A stretch of DNA of 43,652 nucleotides, taken from contig CAMADY010000013.1 in NCBI GenBank assembly GCA_945831805.1, forward strand, positions 1 through 43,652, given 5' to 3'. Source of the DNA: an uncultured Prevotellaceae bacterium (GTDB taxonomy: Bacteria > Bacteroidota > Bacteroidia > Bacteroidales > Bacteroidaceae). A model generated the notes under the pieces. It made no database searches. It was given only the letters and a program-made list of their open reading frames with translations, and was not told the origin of the DNA. How positions within the stretch are numbered: the stretch's first letter is position 1; each line of letters begins with the position of its first letter. Position numbers and translations under genes: made by a program. Positions 8,105 through 15,656 of the stretch are shown here, piece by piece.

Positions 8105-8520
8105 TATTTAAAAATAAGTGAAGGAGCGCGAACTTCCCGACGCTTATCCTTCTCTGTGGCACGACCAAGTAACCTTTAACGCAGATAAGTACGGAGAAGT
8201 CCACGCCCCAATCGGAACGTGAACCCACCGCCACTCGTTCTCGCGTTGAAATTTGGTCGTTTTTCAGAGAAGAGAACAAGAGCGAAAGCTCAAGTATATT
8301 TATGTGTCGGACGGTTGCCTACCTTCGTGATTAATAAATAATGTTTCAATTAATACGTTGGTGAAGTGGCTGCACTATAGTGCACCGTCCTCATGATTGC
8401 TAATTGTTATTTCTGTTTCGTAGCGTCAATGCCGTGGCAAAGACTTCTCTGTTTGAATTTATTTGTTTGACTTTATGTTATTTGTATATTTAGTAGCATA
8501 CACAATACGTAAATACTGCT
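8105..8520. other. Gene-poor gap with a foldable block; possible structured RNA
   Basis: No convincing gene is seen. A GC-richer block folds strongly. CTTCTCTG (8149-8156) pairs with CAGAGAAG (8265-8272). After a symmetric 4x4 internal loop, ACGACCAA (8161-8168) pairs with TTGGTCGT (8253-8260). AACGC (8178-8182) then pairs with GCGTT (8243-8247). Directly after this on the plus strand is GAGC-GAAA-GCTC (8280-8291), a GNRA-capped hairpin. The plus strand is favoured because of the GNRA loop, but no good promoter is visible. The remainder (8292-8520) is AT-rich and featureless to me. Confidence 0.4.
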
Positions 8521-9402
8521 TTACAAGGCATTTATTTCGTCGATGCTTAAACCTGTAACTTGGGAGATAATGGCAAAATCCAATCCCAAAGCCTTCATGG
8601 ATTTCGCATTCGAGTTCTTTTCCTTCTCGATACCCTTCTCCATGCCTCGTCCAAAATCATACTCCTTGGCTGCCATAACCGTACGATAGTTGTTGAGGCT
8701 ATCCATGTAAATGCGCTGCTGCTCCGGATTCATATTCGGGTAACTTGCTATCTCGGCCATCTTCATGAAGATAGGCTTCTGGTCCGTAAATGAAAGTTGA
8801 GTATTCATAGTCTCCATATTATATAAGTTGTATGACCAATAATCTAATGCATCCTTGCAATCCTGTTCACGCATTCCCTTCATGCAAGGGAGTTCGATGG
8901 TGTATGCCCGCACCTTGTCGTTGAACACCTCGCTTGTTTCCTCAACAATAAAACGAACGGTTCGAATCAATCTTGGTTGGAAACCCTTCAAGGGAAAGTT
9001 CAGGAAGAAGATTCCATACACAGGCTTCAGGTCAAAATTCCACGATTCGCGAATTTTATCCCCTTCTGCACTTTCCGACCCTAACTTGCCCTTATAACCT
9101 TGTGGAGAAATAGAATGTGCAAGATAGTAGAGAATACGGTCGTTGAAGAATGCCTGACCACGATTCTGCATTTCCACGATTATTTCCTTACCATCCTCTG
9201 TCTGACAACGCATGTCGTACACGATGCCTCGCAGAGCCTCATTCTCCGGTTGTACGTCCTTGTTCAGGAAGATTACATGGCAGATTGGAGATGCTGGTTT
9301 GAGCAAGTCGTTGAGAAACTCGCGCATTATCTCCTCATCACCGAATACAGTTTTGAAGCCGTAATCGGTCAATGGGTTTATGTATAATCCAGGGGTCTGC
9401 AT
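8521..9402 (-). CDS. Rpn family recombination-promoting nuclease / PD-(D/E)XK putative transposase
   Basis: This 293-aa protein has the typical opening NPLTDYGFKTVFGDEE, then the nuclease core with VYDMRCQTEDGKEIIVEMQ (a D followed by E-x-Q, the variant PD-(D/E)XK signature) and ILYYLAHSISPQGYKG. The C-terminal GRGMEKGIEKEKN linker and small helical end (ISQVTGLSIDEI) are usual for this group. Relatives such as RpnA cut DNA and raise RecA-independent recombination; many are annotated as transposases although they do not transpose as classical IS elements. It stands alone in the accessory region, with a -7 box about 138 bp upstream. Confidence 0.85.
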   Translation of the reverse strand: MQTPGLYINPLTDYGFKTVFGDEEIMREFLNDLLKPASPICHVIFLNKDVQPENEALRGIVYDMRCQTEDGKEIIVEMQNRGQAFFNDRILYYLAHSISPQGYKGKLGSESAEGDKIRESWNFDLKPVYGIFFLNFPLKGFQPRLIRTVRFIVEETSEVFNDKVRAYTIELPCMKGMREQDCKDALDYWSYNLYNMETMNTQLSFTDQKPIFMKMAEIASYPNMNPEQQRIYMDSLNNYRTVMAAKEYDFGRGMEKGIEKEKNSNAKSMKALGLDFAIISQVTGLSIDEINAL

Positions 9403-9539
9403 ATTGAGTTTGGCGTTATGTTGTCTTTTCTGATTTTGAGTTTATCGTGCTCTTTGTGTGCAACTCTCGTACAAATGAGCGCAGAGCCAAGTTAGCTTGG
9501 GGCTATGCCGAGTGCAGCAGAGAGTCGCAGCCTTTGCTG

Positions 9540-9547
9540 CAAAGTTA
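9540..9547 (-). promoter_or_regulatory. -7 box upstream of the Rpn-family gene
   Basis: Minus-strand TAACTTTG, with no clear -33 TTTG at the expected distance. The implied leader is about 130 nt. Confidence 0.45.
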
Positions 9548-9664
9548 ATCATTTTTCGGCAAATAATGCTAACTTCGGGGGTATAATGTGCTGAAAAATG
9601 ATGTTTTTAACATAATTCAACGAAAATGGAGGGGTGGAGTGGGTGGAAATCAGGAAATAATTGG

Positions 9665-9672
9665 TAACTTTG
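9665..9672 (+). promoter_or_regulatory. -7 box immediately before the 52-aa ORF
   Basis: TAACTTTG ends 8 bases before the ATG at 9681, so the transcript would start at or next to the start codon. No -33 TTTG is clear. It argues against the longer GTG start at 9588. Confidence 0.5.
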
Positions 9673-9680
9673 TAGCCGAT

Positions 9681-9839
9681 ATGGAAATTTATGATGTACA
9701 AATAACTACTGACTATGGTGAGATCCAGGTTCTACAAATATCTGCTACATCACCACAAGAAGCAGAGATGACAGCTATTTCTATGGTAAATTCTGGTGAA
9801 GCGGATGTGGTGAAGCTGATAAATCAAGAGAATCAGTAA
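9681..9839 (+). CDS. Small hypothetical protein (52 aa)
   Basis: The sequence begins MEIYDVQITTDYGEIQVLQ and ends LINQENQ. It is acidic, has no signal peptide and looks like a small alpha-beta protein; I do not recognise a family. I chose the ATG at 9681 because a TAACTTTG box sits just ahead. A GTG at 9588 would place the promoter inside the gene and add low-complexity residues (RGGVGGN). The Nudix gene begins 23 bp downstream, so the two are probably co-transcribed. Confidence 0.5.
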   Translation: MEIYDVQITTDYGEIQVLQISATSPQEAEMTAISMVNSGEADVVKLINQENQ

Positions 9840-9862
9840 ATGAACTACGAAATTAAGAGAAT

Positions 9863-10423
9863 ATGAAAGAACTGAAAGACCCAATGGAATGGGAAGTGCT
9901 CGAAAGCGAATACCTATATAAGAGACCCTGGCTGACGGCAAGACGTGAGCATGTAAAGTTGCCGACAGGTGCAGAGATAGAGGATTTCTATGTTTTGGAA
10001 TACCCTGAGTTCTGTAATGTCATTGCCATAACGAAAGATGGCAAGTTCCTGATGGAACGTCAGTATCGCCATGCTCAGCATCTGACTGGCATAGAGATTC
10101 CTGCAGGTTGCGTAGAGGAAGGCGAAGACCCTATGGAAGCTGCAAAGCGTGAGCTGTATGAAGAGACAGGTTACGCAGGTGGTGAGTGGTCTAAGTTGAT
10201 GACTATCAGTCCTAATGCCGGGGCATGTACGAACTATTGCCATACATTCGTTGCCGTAGGCGTTGAGCCAGTATCAACACAGCATCTTGAAGAGTCGGAA
10301 GACATAAAGATTGTGCTTCTTGAACGAGACGAGGTGATGCGTATGCTGAAGAACGATGAGTTCCATCAGGCTATGATGGCAGCGCCACTTTGGAAGTACT
10401 TTGCACTTAACAATCTATTGTAA
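9863..10423 (+). CDS. Nudix hydrolase, ADP-ribose pyrophosphatase-like
   Basis: A complete Nudix box is visible: GCVEEGE-7 residues-RELYEETGY, matching GX5EX7REUXEEXGU exactly. The family cleaves nucleoside diphosphates linked to another moiety, with Mg2+ held by the RE..EE glutamates. The 186-aa length, the preceding IEIPAG and the N-terminal WEVLESEYLYKRPWLTARREHVKLP resemble ADP-ribose pyrophosphatases (NudF-like), but the substrate cannot be fixed from sequence. A mutarotase-like gene follows after 23 bp. Confidence 0.9.
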   Translation: MKELKDPMEWEVLESEYLYKRPWLTARREHVKLPTGAEIEDFYVLEYPEFCNVIAITKDGKFLMERQYRHAQHLTGIEIPAGCVEEGEDPMEAAKRELYEETGYAGGEWSKLMTISPNAGACTNYCHTFVAVGVEPVSTQHLEESEDIKIVLLERDEVMRMLKNDEFHQAMMAAPLWKYFALNNLL

Positions 10424-10446
10424 AATTTCTCATACGTTACATAAAC

Positions 10447-10824
10447 ATGGACGGGTACGGACAAAAGCAATACGGCGTCCCTACGAAACGCTATGTGCAG
10501 ACCCTGGAGCTCAGGTCAAACGAAGAAGCTCGCAGGGAGTACATCAAGTGGCACTCAAAGGAATACAGCTGGAAAGAAATACGTGACGGAATACGCGAGG
10601 TGGGTATTCTGGAGATGGAGATCTACATCCTTGGCAACATGCTTGTCATGATAGTCGATGCTCCATTGGACTTCGACTGGGATACAGCAATGGCGCGTCT
10701 AGCCACCTTGCCACGACAGGCAGAGTGGGAAGCCTTTGTCAGTCAGTTTCAGGGATGCTCTGCCGATGCTACCAGCGATGAGAAATGGCAGATGATGGAG
10801 CGTATGTTCTATCTGTATGAGTAA
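10447..10824 (+). CDS. L-rhamnose mutarotase family protein
   Basis: This 125-aa protein of the L-rhamnose mutarotase (YiiL/RhaM) family interconverts sugar anomers in a small ferredoxin-like dimer. Visible hallmarks are EEYIKWH-like REYIKWH, the ILEMEIYILGNMLVMIVDA strand pair, WEAFVSQFQ and the C-terminal MMERMFYLYE. An N-terminal extension of about 25 residues (MDGYGQKQYGVPTKRYVQTLELRSN) precedes the domain. Its DNA is repeated at 11803-11899. The neighbours are not rhamnose genes, so a different sugar is possible. Confidence 0.75.
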   Translation: MDGYGQKQYGVPTKRYVQTLELRSNEEARREYIKWHSKEYSWKEIRDGIREVGILEMEIYILGNMLVMIVDAPLDFDWDTAMARLATLPRQAEWEAFVSQFQGCSADATSDEKWQMMERMFYLYE

Positions 10825-10960
10825 TCTATAACGGACGAAACCAACCCTGCATTTGTTATTTTTTTTTGAGGCAAATCTTGCATTTGTGGTCAAAATATGT
10901 GCAAAATCTAAGACAATTAGCCGTCATTGTGGCAAAAAAGTATAGCTGTCAGTTCTATTT

Positions 10961-11005
10961 CACTGTAAATTACAAGATTTCTGACAATTTTACAGTGTTT
11001 TTTTT
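10961..11005 (+). terminator. Intrinsic terminator downstream of the Nudix/mutarotase genes
   Basis: CACTGTAAA (10961-10969) pairs perfectly with TTTACAGTG (10989-10997) and is followed by eight T. It lies 137 nt beyond the mutarotase stop. The intervening sequence is AT-rich without a gene. Confidence 0.75.
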
Positions 11006-11008
11006 GAC

Positions 11009-11020
11009 CTTACGCGTAAG
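11009..11020. promoter_or_regulatory. 12-bp perfect palindrome upstream of a strong promoter
   Basis: CTTACGCGTAAG is its own reverse complement and lies 15 bp upstream of the -33 element at 11036. This position would suit an activator or repressor dimer. The binding factor is unknown. Confidence 0.4.
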
Positions 11021-11035
11021 ATTTTCCTCAAAATA

Positions 11036-11067
11036 TTTGTTGGAATCAGAATTTGTCTGTATCTTTG
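11036..11067 (+). promoter_or_regulatory. Consensus Bacteroidetes promoter
   Basis: TTTG at 11036-11039, a 20-bp spacer, and TATCTTTG at 11060-11067. This is one of the best promoter matches in the window. The predicted start is about 11074. Confidence 0.75.
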
Positions 11068-11134
11068 CAGTGTTGTTTTCCGAACAGAAACATCATTGAT
11101 TACAACTTTACTGTACCAAAAACTATATACTCTT

Positions 11135-11275
11135 ATGCATATAGACCTTGTTAACGCCATTAAGAATATTCCTATAAAGACGCGCGAACTTGCTGTATTG
11201 ATGGGAGAGACAGAGCGAGGAAATGCTGAATCTCCGGTTGAGACCTGTACTGTGCCTAATGTGGTTCAGGAATAA
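11135..11275 (+). CDS. Small hypothetical ORF (46 aa)
   Basis: The ATG at 11135 gives MHIDLVNAIKNIPIKTRELA..., ending PNVVQE. It lies about 60 nt after a consensus promoter and about 90 nt before a long hairpin, so it may be the only gene of a short transcript. The N-terminal half could form one or two helices. I do not recognise a family; it may be the remnant of a longer gene, or the RNA rather than the protein may be the product. Confidence 0.35.
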   Translation: MHIDLVNAIKNIPIKTRELAVLMGETERGNAESPVETCTVPNVVQE

Positions 11276-11365
11276 GTGGTATCTGCCCGCGAAACGCAAC
11301 TATAACACAATGCTACAAATTCAGTCATAATCGTGACACATTGATTTTTCGTACCGCTGTTTCCT

Positions 11366-11414
11366 TGGCGTATTTGCAATCAACAAGAAAGTTGGCCGCA
11401 AATACGCCATTTTT
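11366..11414 (+). terminator. Terminator-like hairpin with 12-bp arms
   Basis: TGGCGTATTTGC (11366-11377) pairs perfectly with GCAAATACGCCA (11398-11409) and is followed by TTTTT. The 20-nt loop is long. With the promoter at 11036-11067 it would define a transcript of about 340 nt. Confidence 0.55.
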
Positions 11415-11498
11415 GCGATTTTTACAAATGGCTGGTTTTCAGCGTTTTGTAAAATGCTTCGTTTTTGCCTTCATGAAAAATAATAACCCCTGCATCGT

Positions 11499-11601
11499 CA
11501 AAGCATAGTTTTTGCCCAGCAAAGCTATCAAATTACGTTGCGAAAGCTATCTTTTCACCTCCTGAAAGCTATGCTTTTGCAGTGTCAAAGCATAGCTTTT
11601 G
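11499..11601. repeat. Cluster of AAAGC(A/T)TAGCTTTT-type repeats
   Basis: Five degenerate copies lie at about 11499, 11521, 11543, 11565 and 11586. The last two (AAAGCTATGCTTT at 11565-11577 and AAAGCATAGCTTT at 11587-11599) are exact reverse complements and form a 13-bp hairpin. There is no gene between 11415 and 11802 that I can support. Confidence 0.6.
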
Positions 11602-11802
11602 TGACGGAATCCCAAATTTCGCTCGATTATGACCCACTTTTGAGGCTCTTTTCTTCATATCCTCATTCTAAAACGCTCTGCAACCTCAACATTTTCAAAA
11701 TATCAAAATGACACAAAAATCAACTCTTTTCTGTCATTCTGAGAATTCTGGGCTGAAAAATAAAAACGTCTTTCATGCGTTATATAAACGTATGAAATAT
11801 AC

Positions 11803-11899
11803 ACGTTACATAAACATGGACGGATACAGACAAAAGCAATACGGCGTTCCTACGAAACGCGATGTGCAGACCTTGGAGCTCAGGTCTAATGCACGGTAG
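11803..11899 (+). pseudogene. Truncated second copy of the mutarotase gene 5' end
   Basis: About 80 bp match 10434-10520 with roughly eight substitutions, including upstream ACGTTACATAAAC and the coding start. Translation gives MDGYRQKQYGVPTKR followed by DVQTLELRSNAR and a stop at 11899. Homology ends where the mutarotase domain proper would begin, so this is a partial duplication or the remnant of a deleted paralogue. The DNA identity extends into the non-coding leader, which a protein-level coincidence cannot explain. Confidence 0.7.
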
Positions 11900-12000
11900 C
11901 GATAATGCGGTACGGTGCCTGCAGAATACCAAAAAGCGTAATCATAGGCAATAATAAGCAAAAAATAATTAAAAAACTTACGTATTACAGATTTTTTTTG

Positions 12001-12008
12001 TAACTTTG
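12001..12008 (+). promoter_or_regulatory. -7 box for the restriction-modification gene
   Basis: TAACTTTG, 24 bases before the ATG at 12032, preceded by an AT-rich stretch. The -33 match is poor. The leader would be about 17 nt. Confidence 0.55.
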
Positions 12009-12031
12009 CACATATTTTATAGCACAAGGAT

Positions 12032-15000
12032 ATGACAGAAAAGAATTTTCTCACACCAATACAGGCTGTTTATAAGGCCTATATGAGGAGTTACGTTAGC
12101 GATGACGCTATGCGTAACTTCATTGCTGCCATGAGGAAATTCTTTGAGAGCTACGACAAGAGTCAGGACGAGAATCACAACAAACTCTTCATACACAACT
12201 TCCTGAAGGAGTCTTTCTACAATGGTACGAATGCCATCAACTCTGCCGATGATGCGGATTATGCCATCTATGCAACGGAACGCAGCCGCACCAGCGTACC
12301 CGTTGTGCTGATAGAGGCGAAGCACGTCAACAATGTCTCGGAGATGGTATTGGTTGACAACATCAACAGAAAGGCACTCCATGAACTGGTGCTGTACTAC
12401 ATACTTGAAGAGGAGGCTAAAAAGAACTACAACATAAAGAATCTCATCATAACGGATGGTTACCGCTGGTTCATCTTCGACAAAAAGGTGTTCCTGGATT
12501 CGTTCATAAGGGACAGAAAGTTCGTGAAGCAGGTGATGGACATGGAGAAATCACATGAATACAATCGTCCGGACATCTACCAGAAACTCATCAAGCCTAA
12601 GGTAGAGGAAGTCCAGGAGGAGCTTGTTTTCACGTACTTCGACATAAGCAGGTTTGAGAATCGCCTTGACGATGAGGATATTGCTGAAGACAAGGCGCTG
12701 CGTGGAGTGTATAAGGTGCTGTCGCCTGTTCACCTGTTGCAGTTGCCGTTCATTGCAGACCACAACACCATCAATCGCAGGTTCTACAACGAGCTGCTGT
12801 ATATCCTCGGACTGCATGAGGAGAAAGACAAGAACAGCGGTTTGCTCAAGATCAAGCGTCTGCCAGCATCGCAGCAACAGTATTTCTCTATGCTGGAGCA
12901 GGCAATGCAGAAACTGGAAGACTACGGCATCAAGAAGGAGGATGAGAAGTTTGAGATTGCACTAGGACTTGTCATCGAATGGATTAACAGATTCCTGTTC
13001 CTGAAACTCCTAGAAGCACAACTTCAGGATATGGGTTACAAGAAACAGCTTATGACCTCCGAGCGCATTCCAGACTACTGCGCTTTCTATGAGCTGTGCA
13101 TGCGCATTCTTGCAAAGCCATACAATGAACGTACGGATAAGATGAACGAACTGTTCGGTGATGTGCCATATCTCAACAGCTCGCTCTTTGAACTCTCTGA
13201 GTCTGAGAAGAAGTACTTCTCCATCAATGCTATCTGCACGAGAGGGATGAAGGTGTATCCGCAGACGGTGGTTCTCATAAACGGAAAGAAACCGAAGGAT
13301 GAAATATCGTCACTGGACTATCTCTTCCGATTCCTTGCATCATATAACTATGGTGCTGACAGCCTTGAAACGAAAGAGGCTGACACCATCATCAGTGCCT
13401 CGGTGCTCGGTCTTATCTTCGAGAAGATCAACGGATATAAGGACGGCGCATTCTTTACTCCTGGATACGTGACAGAGTATATGTGTCACGATGTTATCCG
13501 AAAGGCTGTCGTTGATAAGTTCAACGAGGTGAAGGGATGGCAGTGCAAGGACTTTGAGGAATTGAAGGAATGTATAGATTACGGTAACAGGGATGTTCGC
13601 TGTGAGGCAAATGACATTGTCAATCAAATCAAGATATGCGATCCTGCTGTGGGTAGTGGTCATTTCCTTGTATCTGCATTAAACGAACTTATATTGGTTA
13701 AGGCTGAATTAAGGATACTACAGGATCATACAGAGGTTCCAAACAGAATTAAGGAATATAAGATACATGTCGAAAGTGATGAACTTGTCCTTCTTGATGA
13801 AGATAACAAACAATTCAAATATAGACCTTCTTCTGTAGAAAGTCAAACAATCCAGCGTGCACTCTTTGAAGAGAAGCGCACTATAATAGAAAACTGTCTT
13901 TTTGGTGTTGACCTCAACCCAAAGAGTGTTGACATCTGTCGTCTGCGTCTGTGGATTGAGTTGCTGAAGAATGCATACTACTATAACGACAATGGCGTGC
14001 GTCATCTTCAGACACTTCCGAACATAGACATCAACATAAAGCACGGAAACTCATTGCTCTCCAAGTTCCCTGTGCGCAGTGGCAAAAGCATCTCAAGCGA
14101 GATGCTGACAGAGGAATCCTTGAAGAAATACTTCGACAATGTTGCAGAGTTCAAGAACTGCAGCGACAAGGTGCGCAAGGCAGACATCCGCAAGGAGATA
14201 GAAGACTTTAAACTCTCGTTTGAGGCATCGGGCTATCAGCAGGACTTGTTTGGACAGAAGAAAAGTCGCAAGAAGATCGTTGGAGAGAGTCACTATGCGG
14301 AAGCTTTGGAATGGATGATAGAGTTCCCAGAGGTCTTGTCAGACAAAGGCGTGTTCAAAGGATTCGATGTCATCATTGGCAACCCACCGTATGTGAGTCT
14401 CGGAAATCAGAAAGACCTCTCTGGAATCTATCAGAGAATGGTAGATACCCACGATAATGTGTATTCTACCTACGATTCCAAGGGTGACCTGTATATACTT
14501 TTTGTAGAACGTGCATTGTCGCTGCTTAAAGAGAAAGGACGTTTGTCGTTCATCATACCAAATAAATGGATGAAGATAGGCGCCGGAAGGGGACTCAGAC
14601 ATTTGTTGTCAAATAAGGACCTTACGGAACTTGTTGATTTCAAAGATCATCAGATATTCCCAGAGGCAACGACATATACATGCATCGTGAACATCATAAA
14701 CCAAGATGCTTCTGATAAATTGAGAATAGCCAACGTACCTATTTTCAAGAAGGATGAATTGAAAGCAAAGGCAGAGGAAGCGTTTGAAACATTCTCAAGG
14801 GATGATTTCAACGAGAGTATATGGGTGACATCGTCTGTCAAAAAGAATAGGTTGCTCAAGGAAATCCAAAAGAATAATAGTTCTTTGGAGGATTATTGTT
14901 GTGGACAAGCCAACATTGGATTGATAACAGGTCTTACGGATGCCTTTGTCATCTCGGAAGAAAAGAAAGAACAATTGATAGAAGCAGATGACTCTGCTAA

Positions 15001-15652
15001 GGACATCTTGCGCCCAATGCTTAGAGGCAAGGGAATGATTGCCTTCCAGAAACCAACTGTGGATCAATATCTCGTATTCCTTCCAAAGGGATTTACCAAG
15101 AAAGGAATGGGAATCCCTGAGGACGCTCCGAAGCCTTCAGAAAAAGAAGCTTGGGAGTGGGTGCGTTCTAATTATCCATCAATAGCCTCGCACATGGAAG
15201 AATTTGAGGGCGATGGAAAGAAAAGATCGGATTCGCACAAGGGCGACTATTGGTGGGAGTTGCGTGCCTGCACATACTACGAAGAATTCTGCAAGCCTAA
15301 GATAATGTATCAGGTGATGCCGACAAAGCCTTGCTTTATATATAATAAGGAGCACACCTTCTGCAATAACTCCGTATGGTTTATCCAGAAAGATGATAAA
15401 GCACTGTTGGCTCTGCTGAACTCAAAGGTGGCATGGTGGCTGATGAATGAGCTGTGTCCGATGATTCAGAATGGTTGCCAGCTGATATGGGACAACTTCA
15501 AACTCCTGCCTATTCCACGCAAATTGCCTGAGTTGCTGGCTACTCTTGCCGACGAATTGATGGCAGCTAAAGATAATAATGATGATGAACTGTTTGATGC
15601 TAAATACGAGGAGCTGAATGAGGTTGTACGTGAGGCATATAACATAGATTAA
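12032..15652 (+). CDS. Single-chain (type IIG-like) restriction-modification enzyme
   Basis: This 1206-aa protein combines the functions of a restriction enzyme and an adenine-N6 methyltransferase. The N-terminal domain shows a PD-(D/E)XK core (acidic residues near 73-76 and IEAK with E95 and K97). A long helical linker leads to the methyltransferase: AdoMet motif I DPAVGSGHFL from D537, FGVDLNPKSVDICRLRLWIELL, and catalytic motif IV NPPY from N784. The C-terminal third (from about 1000) resembles the TaqI-like target recognition domain (IMYQVMPTKPCF, NNSVWFIQ). No separate specificity or methylase gene is present, so it should act alone. The reading frame is intact. holB begins 4 bp after its stop. 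Confidence 0.88.
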   Translation: MTEKNFLTPIQAVYKAYMRSYVSDDAMRNFIAAMRKFFESYDKSQDENHNKLFIHNFLKESFYNGTNAINSADDADYAIYATERSRTSVPVVLIEAKHVNNVSEMVLVDNINRKALHELVLYYILEEEAKKNYNIKNLIITDGYRWFIFDKKVFLDSFIRDRKFVKQVMDMEKSHEYNRPDIYQKLIKPKVEEVQEELVFTYFDISRFENRLDDEDIAEDKALRGVYKVLSPVHLLQLPFIADHNTINRRFYNELLYILGLHEEKDKNSGLLKIKRLPASQQQYFSMLEQAMQKLEDYGIKKEDEKFEIALGLVIEWINRFLFLKLLEAQLQDMGYKKQLMTSERIPDYCAFYELCMRILAKPYNERTDKMNELFGDVPYLNSSLFELSESEKKYFSINAICTRGMKVYPQTVVLINGKKPKDEISSLDYLFRFLASYNYGADSLETKEADTIISASVLGLIFEKINGYKDGAFFTPGYVTEYMCHDVIRKAVVDKFNEVKGWQCKDFEELKECIDYGNRDVRCEANDIVNQIKICDPAVGSGHFLVSALNELILVKAELRILQDHTEVPNRIKEYKIHVESDELVLLDEDNKQFKYRPSSVESQTIQRALFEEKRTIIENCLFGVDLNPKSVDICRLRLWIELLKNAYYYNDNGVRHLQTLPNIDINIKHGNSLLSKFPVRSGKSISSEMLTEESLKKYFDNVAEFKNCSDKVRKADIRKEIEDFKLSFEASGYQQDLFGQKKSRKKIVGESHYAEALEWMIEFPEVLSDKGVFKGFDVIIGNPPYVSLGNQKDLSGIYQRMVDTHDNVYSTYDSKGDLYILFVERALSLLKEKGRLSFIIPNKWMKIGAGRGLRHLLSNKDLTELVDFKDHQIFPEATTYTCIVNIINQDASDKLRIANVPIFKKDELKAKAEEAFETFSRDDFNESIWVTSSVKKNRLLKEIQKNNSSLEDYCCGQANIGLITGLTDAFVISEEKKEQLIEADDSAKDILRPMLRGKGMIAFQKPTVDQYLVFLPKGFTKKGMGIPEDAPKPSEKEAWEWVRSNYPSIASHMEEFEGDGKKRSDSHKGDYWWELRACTYYEEFCKPKIMYQVMPTKPCFIYNKEHTFCNNSVWFIQKDDKALLALLNSKVAWWLMNELCPMIQNGCQLIWDNFKLLPIPRKLPELLATLADELMAAKDNNDDELFDAKYEELNEVVREAYNID

Positions 15653-15656
15653 CGTA

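Noticed and set aside
7995..8279. A 94-codon minus-strand frame overlapping the Cys-rich gene and the foldable block
   Set aside because: It overlaps the better supported gene in another frame and its sequence follows the inverted repeats; no recognisable family.
8521..9402. A complete insertion sequence around the Rpn-family gene
   Set aside because: No terminal inverted repeats or target duplication were seen on either side; Rpn-type genes are usually standalone.
9588..9680. Upstream GTG start extending the 52-aa protein to 83 aa
   Set aside because: The TAACTTTG promoter box lies inside the extension, and the added residues are low-complexity.
11708..11815. Longer open frame leading into the mutarotase fragment
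   Set aside because: Homology to the mutarotase locus begins only at 11803; the residues before it look random.
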